Both the position numbers and the translations under genes were made by a program. A stretch of 64,000 nucleotides of DNA from contig RPFO01001231.1 of NCBI GenBank assembly GCA_009746045.1, forward strand, positions 67,501 to 131,500, written 5' to 3'. The DNA comes from Mesostigma viride. Lineage: Eukaryota > Streptophyta > Mesostigmatophyceae > Mesostigmatales > Mesostigmataceae. The notes below the pieces were generated by a model. The model was not told where the DNA came from and did no database searches. It saw only the letters and a program-made list of their open reading frames with translations. How positions within the stretch are numbered: the first letter of the stretch is position 1; each line of letters opens with the position of its first letter. Below are positions 58,691-64,000 of this stretch, in pieces.

Positions 58691-58764
58691 TATGTTCTGT
58701 TGTAGTTAAGTATTTAGTCTTTCCAATATTGGAAAGACTAAATACTTAACTACAACAGAACATA
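58691..58764. repeat. 74-bp perfect palindrome beside psbM
   Basis: 37-base arms (58691-58727 and 58728-58764) are exactly complementary with no loop. It lies 10 bases beyond the psbM stop on the minus strand. It can act as a very strong terminator or 3' stabiliser, or extrude as a cruciform. It is the longest perfect inverted repeat I saw in the window. Confidence 0.9.
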
Positions 58765-58774
58765 AGCATGTTCT

Positions 58775-58870
58775 TTATTTATTAGTTTGAGCATAAAGAA
58801 TAATTAAAAAAGCAGTTGGAATAATAATAAATAAAGCTGTAGCCATTAATGCAAGAATATTTGTTTCCAT
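58775..58870 (-). CDS. psbM: Photosystem II protein M
   Basis: 31 residues, [20 protein letters not shown]..., ending ILYAQTNK. The conserved N terminus and FIIIPTAFL span are typical. PsbM lies at the PSII dimer interface. Confidence 0.95.
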   Translation of the reverse strand: METNILALMATALFIIIPTAFLIILYAQTNK

Positions 58871-59033
58871 GATTTGATAATTCCAAATTATAAATAATTG
58901 TGTTTATGAATCTTTAAATTCATAAATTAAATGAAAAAAACATTCATATATCTAATCTAAATTTAAACTCATTTATTCTTTGAAAACTGAATTAAGTTAT
59001 GTCAAAGAATAAAATATGACCAAGGCATAATTA

Positions 59034-59115
59034 TGAGCGGGGAGGGACTCGAACCCTCATGGCCGAAGCCGCCACATTTTGAGTGTGGTGCGTCTACCAA
59101 TTCCGCCACACGCCC
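59034..59115 (-). tRNA. trnL(caa): tRNA-Leu(CAA)
   Basis: 82-base class II tRNA. Stem CCACA/TGTGG encloses CTCAAAA, anticodon CAA. The variable arm GGCTTCGGCC is well formed. One acceptor mismatch (U6-C67) is visible. It is next to ndhB, as in land plants. Confidence 0.92.
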
Positions 59116-59299
59116 AATGGATCAAATCAATGCAGATGCGCAAAATATACACCGAATCCTTCTACTATGCAAGAAAAGGATTCGATATTTTTTTACTATA
59201 CATCTTACTGTTTATCCACATGAAAAAAATCAGTTACTAATTATTAAAGATAACATATTAAATAATATATTCATTTTAATAAATAATTCTATATTATAG

Positions 59300-60808
59300 T
59301 TATATTGCCATTAACCAAGAACTATCTATGACTGTTTGTTGAGCAATAGAAATAATAGGATTTACAAAAATTCCAGAAATTGTAGTTCCTATAACACATA
59401 TAAGAATACTTACTTCTATTGGAGTGATATCTTTTATAGACCATCTTTTTTGACTATAATTTTTTATAGCAAAAGAAACTTCTGGAGATTCTTTGATGAT
59501 CATCATTTTTATTATTTTTATATAATAAAAAATAGAAATAACACTAGTTAATAAACCTACAAAAACTAATAAGTAAGATCCAGCTTCCCAGCCAGCCCAA
59601 AATAAATATAATTTTCCAAAAAAACCACCAAAAGGTGGAATACCACCTAACGACAATAAGCAAATACTTAAACATAAGGCTAATATAGGATCTTTTAGAT
59701 ATAAACCTCCATAATCCCTAATTTGATCACTACCCGTTTTCAAACTAAATAAAATTACACATGCAAAAGCTCCTAAATTCATAAATAGGTAAATTAACAT
59801 GTATACTAACATACTAGAATAACCATTTATATTTCCCGCAAGTAATCCTACTAATAAAAAACCTGCTTGAGCAATTGATGAATATCCTAGCATACGTTTA
59901 ATATTTGTTTGACTAATAGCAATGATATTACCAATAGCCATGCTTAAAATAGCTAATATTTGAAAGATATTATGCCACTCGTTTATAATGTATGGAAATA
60001 AAATAGTCATTATTCTTGTAGCTAACATTAATCCTGCTGCTTTAGAACTAACAGATAAAAAAGCTACGACAGGAGTTGGTGCTCCTTCATACACATCTGG
60101 AGCCCATTGATGAAAGGGAGCTGCAGCTATTTTGAAAGATATTCCTACAATAATTAATGCTAGTGCTACTAAAGATGCCAATGAATTACCATTCTGATCT
60201 TTAATCAAATTTGCTGCTATTTCATGAATTTCTATGTGACCATGAGATAGTCCATATAATAGAGAAAATCCATAAAGTAATATAGAAGAACTAGCTGCAC
60301 CAATTAATAAATATTTGATAGAAGCCTCATTAGAACGAATATCTTTTTTCATATATCCTGTAAGTATATATGAACATAATCCTAATGTTTCTAATGATAA
60401 AAATATCATTAGAATATCGTTAGAACCACATAGTAACATTGCTCCAAGAGTGGCTGTTAGAAATATAACTAAAAACTCTGATAAAGTTTTTTTTGAGTTT
60501 TCTAAATATTCTATAGATAAAAGTACACATAACATTGAAGAGAGTGCAATAAGCAAACGAAATGCTATACTTAGGGAATCTGTTTGAAAACTGCCAAGAA
60601 AAGCTGTAACTTCTTTTCCATTCCATTGGAATAATAAACTCAGCATACTTAAAATCAAACCTAAGATTGCCATATAAGGCAATACAGCATTGGCTCTTCT
60701 TTGAAATATTAGATCAATGATCAATATAAATAATGAAGAACAAATAATAATTGCCTCTGGAAGCACGGCATCAATATTTAAGGAAGCAATCAGATCTTTA
60801 AATTCCAT
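59300..60808 (-). CDS. ndhB: NAD(P)H dehydrogenase subunit 2
   Basis: 502-residue membrane subunit homologous to NuoN, an antiporter-like proton channel. About 14 hydrophobic helices. The conserved glutamate (LSLETLGLCSYILTGY) and lysines (ASIKYLLIGA, GISFKIAAAPFHQWAPDVYE) of the channel are present. No intron; land-plant ndhB has one. It lies apart from ndhC-K-J. Confidence 0.97.
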   Translation of the reverse strand: MEFKDLIASLNIDAVLPEAIIICSSLFILIIDLIFQRRANAVLPYMAILGLILSMLSLLFQWNGKEVTAFLGSFQTDSLSIAFRLLIALSSMLCVLLSIEYLENSKKTLSEFLVIFLTATLGAMLLCGSNDILMIFLSLETLGLCSYILTGYMKKDIRSNEASIKYLLIGAASSSILLYGFSLLYGLSHGHIEIHEIAANLIKDQNGNSLASLVALALIIVGISFKIAAAPFHQWAPDVYEGAPTPVVAFLSVSSKAAGLMLATRIMTILFPYIINEWHNIFQILAILSMAIGNIIAISQTNIKRMLGYSSIAQAGFLLVGLLAGNINGYSSMLVYMLIYLFMNLGAFACVILFSLKTGSDQIRDYGGLYLKDPILALCLSICLLSLGGIPPFGGFFGKLYLFWAGWEAGSYLLVFVGLLTSVISIFYYIKIIKMMIIKESPEVSFAIKNYSQKRWSIKDITPIEVSILICVIGTTISGIFVNPIISIAQQTVIDSSWLMAI

Positions 60809-61626
60809 AGCATTATACTTGATAAGTTATTAATATATCGATTGTCATTTTTTATAAAACTTCATAGATTGTTTTAAGAGAAAAAATAGTTTACTATTTT
60901 TTTCAAAAAAAAATAGTAGAGAAATAATTATTTAGTATTTATAATATTTTTTTCCTCTACATAAACAAATATATTATACATACTAAATAGATAGCAAATA
61001 TTTATTATTTATAATAAATATTCTTAGAAAATTTATTCTTTATTTTTCAAAAAACAATGTTGACAAGGAATAAAGAAGAACTTTGAAACAGTAGTCATAG
61101 AATTTTACTTATATTAAAACAAATGAATAAATTTTATTTTCTTATCAGATAATACTTAAAAAAAAATAATAATTATTGTTATTTTCCCTACTATTTTAAA
61201 GATTTATAAATAAAATTTGTATAAATATTGTTTTATTATTTCGTGAATTAATCTTGTTAAATTAGATTTTAAAAATGGATATTTTACTAAAGATTTTGAT
61301 TCGCAAATAAAAATATAAGAACTTGATAAAATAAAATAAAATAATATTAACTCGTAAACAATAAATTAGATGACAGCAAGACATAAAACAATAAAATAAT
61401 TAAACTTTGATTTTTCAATGAATAAATCTTTAATTATATAACTAATAGGTTAATAAAATTCATAAGAGAATATTATTGTAATAAATAAGAAAAGACATTT
61501 TATATTATCTTTTTCTTATAAACAGTGAGAGTCAATTTTTTCATTTTTGTTTTACTTCAAAACCATTTTTTAAAACATTATTTTTCTCGTTGATACATTT
61601 TATATAAAAAGATCATATATATTTAA
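60809..61626. other. Long intergenic region ndhB-bioY-like ORF
   Basis: 818 very AT-rich bases between divergent genes. Only short A/T inverted repeats (e.g. AAAAAATAGT/ACTATTTTTT near 60881-60902) were seen. No tRNA, ORF or recognisable RNA. Promoters for both neighbours probably lie here. Confidence 0.45.
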
Positions 61627-62298
61627 ATGAATAAATTTTTTTCAATCAATATTATTCTATGGGCATTAATTGGATTAAATTTTCATATTCTGAGTTATTC
61701 TCTAAAAATAAGTATTAGTAATTTTCCATGGCAATGGCCACAAGAAGGATTAGAAACATATATGATCCATACTGATTATTATTTAGGTTCTATATTATTT
61801 ATATCTTTTTTAGGAGGTAGATTTGCGTCTTTAATTTCACAATTAGCTTATCAAATAATACAAATTAATATAGTCCAATTGATCATATTTTTTTCTAAAA
61901 ATTTACATATTTCTTTTTTATTACCCAATATTTTGAATCAACTTATAAATTTAGATACTAATAGAGGAACAATAACAGAATATACATGCATTCAAGATCA
62001 TATAATTAATAATGGATGGTTATCATATTTTGTTGTTAATCTAATATCATATGACCTATTTGAAAATACATTAAATCAATATAATACTCAAGCAATTGAT
62101 TCTTTTTTTAATAAAAGCGTAATTTTTTTGATAAGACTTTATATTATGAACATCTTATTTAGTTTATTAACAAGTAATTCATTAAATGAATGGATTATGT
62201 ATTCTATAAAAGACAATTTTTTATTACTGCCAAATCAATTAATTATTATTTGTTCAGTGGTATTATTAGTATTTTTATTACAATTTTGTGTGTATTAA
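61627..62298 (+). CDS. Probable BioY-like biotin transporter (ECF S-component)
   Basis: 223 residues with five to six hydrophobic segments. The region from residue ~35 (FPWQWPQEGLETY) to ~78 (YYLGSILFISFLGGRFASLI, then SQLAYQII) resembles cyanobacterial BioY, where a PW-W turn is followed by a G-L helix, a GG-A loop and SQ-AY. BioY is the substrate-binding S-component of biotin ECF transporters. The later part is diverged and AT-driven (Ile/Asn/Leu-rich). Assigned by eye; the symbol is left empty. It stands alone between ndhB and psaI. Confidence 0.45.
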   Translation: MNKFFSINIILWALIGLNFHILSYSLKISISNFPWQWPQEGLETYMIHTDYYLGSILFISFLGGRFASLISQLAYQIIQINIVQLIIFFSKNLHISFLLPNILNQLINLDTNRGTITEYTCIQDHIINNGWLSYFVVNLISYDLFENTLNQYNTQAIDSFFNKSVIFLIRLYIMNILFSLLTSNSLNEWIMYSIKDNFLLLPNQLIIICSVVLLVFLLQFCVY

Positions 62299-62593
62299 TG
62301 GAGAAAATAAATTAAATATCTAATTTATTTGCAATACTGCATTTCTATTAACAAAATGAAGAAGAACAAAGACTTTAATAACTTGTTATAATTTAGAAGA
62401 TACTTTCTTGCTTTTTTCTCATAGAGTGAGAAATAATCTTAAATTATGGTATTTGTTATAAACATATATATTTTTAAAATATATATAATGCAAATAAAAA
62501 TCTAATGATGCAGAATAGCTTCGTAGATTTTCCATATTGTTTCTATTTTTTGAAACATAATTTATATAAAAATGTAAATAAGGCAATAAATTA

Positions 62594-62704
62594 ATGATCG
62601 CTTCCTATTTACCTTCTATTTTAGTACCTTTAGTAGGTTTAGTGTTTCCAGCAATTGCAATGGCTTCACTGTTTTTATATATTGAACAAGAAGAAATTAG
62701 TTAA
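62594..62704 (+). CDS. psaI: Photosystem I subunit VIII
   Basis: 36 residues, [20 protein letters not shown]..., ending [10 protein letters not shown] full-length PsaI with one membrane span; it docks PsaL and LHCI-side antenna. Confidence 0.96.
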   Translation: MIASYLPSILVPLVGLVFPAIAMASLFLYIEQEEIS

Positions 62705-62753
62705 TTAGAATTTTTTAAAAATTTAACTACAACATTTTTTTTATTGTTTTGTA

Positions 62754-62793
62754 CTTCTTCCAGGGGGCTAATGGAACCGTATCCTGGAAGAAG
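62754..62793 (+). terminator. psaI 3' stem-loop
   Basis: 11-bp perfect arms (CTTCTTCCAGG at 62754-62764, CCTGGAAGAAG at 62783-62793) with an 18-base loop. It is more GC-rich than its surroundings and ~50 bases past psaI. Confidence 0.65.
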
Positions 62794-62896
62794 ATACTAA
62801 AACTATTTCTAAGTTAGTAAATTTTTTACTATGTGCATAATACTATAATTTTTCTATGTATATATACATATACATATACATAGATGGTTCACTTTG

Positions 62897-63025
62897 TTAT
62901 AGTGATGATCCTAAACCAGAATAAGAACCATAAAAAAATAAAGCAAGTAAACCTATAGCTAAAAGACCTACAACTGTACCCACTAACCATAGTGGGATTC
63001 GTCCGGTAGTTCCAGTATTAGACAT
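62897..63025 (-). CDS. psbJ: Photosystem II protein J
   Basis: 42 residues, [20 protein letters not shown]..., ending [11 protein letters not shown]. One membrane span. Last gene of the psbE-psbF-psbL-psbJ operon; influences QA/QB electron flow. Confidence 0.96.
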   Translation of the reverse strand: MSNTGTTGRIPLWLVGTVVGLLAIGLLALFFYGSYSGLGSSL

Positions 63026-63128
63026 GAATATTCCTCTATTCCATTTTCGATAAAAGGTCAGTGCTCATGACCCAAGTAGCAATAGGTATAAAAATGACTT
63101 AACTATATAAATTAATAAAAAAATTTAA

Positions 63129-63245
63129 TTAGTTAAAAATATAACTGGAGAATAAAATTGCTAATACAAAAATAAGCAATAATCCCCAATAAAGACTAGT
63201 ACGATTTAATTCAACTTCTTGTTTGTTAGGATTTGGTTCTGTCAT
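63129..63245 (-). CDS. psbL: Photosystem II protein L
   Basis: 38 residues, [20 protein letters not shown]..., ending LFSSYIFN. The start is a genomic ATG, so no editing of an ACG codon is needed as in some angiosperms. It lies in the psbEFLJ operon. Confidence 0.96.
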   Translation of the reverse strand: MTEPNPNKQEVELNRTSLYWGLLLIFVLAILFSSYIFN

Positions 63246-63263
63246 AATAACCTCTTATACCTG

Positions 63264-63398
<135 letters not shown>

Positions 63399-63412
63399 CT
63401 ATTTTTATTAAT

Positions 63413-63658
63413 TTATTTAGTATATTGATTTAATTGTTCTAAAGCATTAAAACGATCAGTGATCAATGGAATATCTTGTCGATCTTCAGTAAAATACTCG
63501 TTAGGTCTAGGAGTGCCAAACACGTCATAAGCAAGACCTGTACTTACAAATAACCATCCAGAAACAAATAAAGATGGAATAGTAATACTATGAATAACCC
63601 AATAACGAATACTGGTAATAATGTCACTAAAAGGACGTTCCTCTGTAGAACCAGCCAT
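63413..63658 (-). CDS. psbE: Cytochrome b559 alpha subunit
   Basis: 81 residues with the haem-ligand histidine in [14 protein letters not shown] and the lumenal tail ([20 protein letters not shown]). First gene of psbE-psbF-psbL-psbJ. AAGGAG lies ahead of the ATG. Confidence 0.98.
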   Translation of the reverse strand: MAGSTEERPFSDIITSIRYWVIHSITIPSLFVSGWLFVSTGLAYDVFGTPRPNEYFTEDRQDIPLITDRFNALEQLNQYTK

Positions 63659-64000
63659 GCCAAGCTCCTTACGTGAAAATAGATTGATCTTATCTTATTT
63701 GAGATAGATCCAAAACCAATAAAGAGGATTGTGGTACCTCTATACCCTTAGAATTTTTTTCTAAGTATAATTATAATTATATTATTTCTTTGACATTTTC
63801 ACTTATTCTTAATTTAGTTAAGTAAAAATAAGCTATTTGTAAAGATTGTAGACTACTACTCACTTGTTCATTTGCAGAGGTTTCTGTCTTATAGAAGTTA
63901 TAAATGTTGCTATAAGCAACTAATTCCATCTTTTCTGCAAATTAACACACTATGTTTTATCACTACAACAATATTTATTGTTGCTTGAATTTTCAGTCAA
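63659..64000. other. Region upstream of psbE to the window end
   Basis: 342 bases containing the psbE promoter, which I cannot pinpoint. Small inverted repeats occur: CTTAGAA/TTCTAAG (about 63750-63768), ATTTGCAG/CTGCAAAT (about 63871 and 63934) and GTTGC/GCAAC (63905-63919). The last ~150 bases could be the start of a structured element continuing outside the window. Confidence 0.4.

Noticed and set aside
59033..59299. 88-codon plus-strand ORF
   Set aside because: Starts inside the complement of trnL(caa), with tRNA-derived N terminus and AT-driven tail.

Overview
The window is part of a plastid genome from an early-diverging streptophyte green alga. It has genes for photosystems I and II, cytochrome b6f, ATP synthase, Rubisco large subunit, the plastid NDH complex and chlI/chlB, on a very AT-rich background. 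It also keeps genes that land-plant plastids have lost: ftsI, odpB, tilS (ycf62), ssrA, rps9, rpl5, psaM and psb30. ycf66 and probable bioY-like and secG/ycf47-like genes add to this set. No gene here has an intron, including ones split in land plants (petB, petD, atpF, rpoC1, clpP, ycf3, ndhB, rps16, ycf66, trnK, trnV, trnG). High AT, dense packing, absence of introns and the tmRNA tag ANNILPFNRKTAVAV all point to Mesostigma or a close relative; Chlorokybus is the alternative. That assignment is from memory and unverified.

Layout. 1-11 kb: end of psbD overlapping psbC, psbA, ftsI, clpP, then psbB-psbT/psbN-psbH-petB-petD. 10.5-18 kb: a bacterial-type ribosomal protein operon on the minus strand (rpl23-rpl2-rps19-rpl22-rps3-rpl16-rpl14-rpl5-rps8-infA-rpl36-rps11-rpoA-rps9). 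18-26 kb: trnA(ggc), ycf3, tmRNA, an unusual class II tRNA with CAU anticodon, rbcL divergent from atpB-atpE, several tRNAs, chlI. 26-40 kb: rpoB-rpoC1-rpoC2-rps2-atpI-atpH-atpF-atpA on the minus strand. 40-51 kb: small photosystem genes (petN, psb30, psaM, psbI, psbK) between tRNAs, then chlB and psaA-psaB-rps14-trnfM-rps16. 51-64 kb: odpB, trnK, tilS, trnF, an atypical segment, a secG-like ORF, ndhC-K-J, ycf66, psbM, ndhB, a bioY-like ORF, psaI and psbE-F-L-J.

Most genes serve photosynthetic electron transport and plastid gene expression. The extra genes add four ancestral functions: septal peptidoglycan synthesis (FtsI), acetyl-CoA supply (OdpB), tRNA-Ile lysidine modification (TilS with a CAU tRNA) and ribosome rescue with tagged proteolysis (tmRNA and ClpP). 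Many transcription units end in near-perfect inverted repeats. The most extreme is a 74-bp perfect palindrome beside psbM. The rRNA operon is not in the window. I found no CRISPR array, insertion sequence or confident mobile element.
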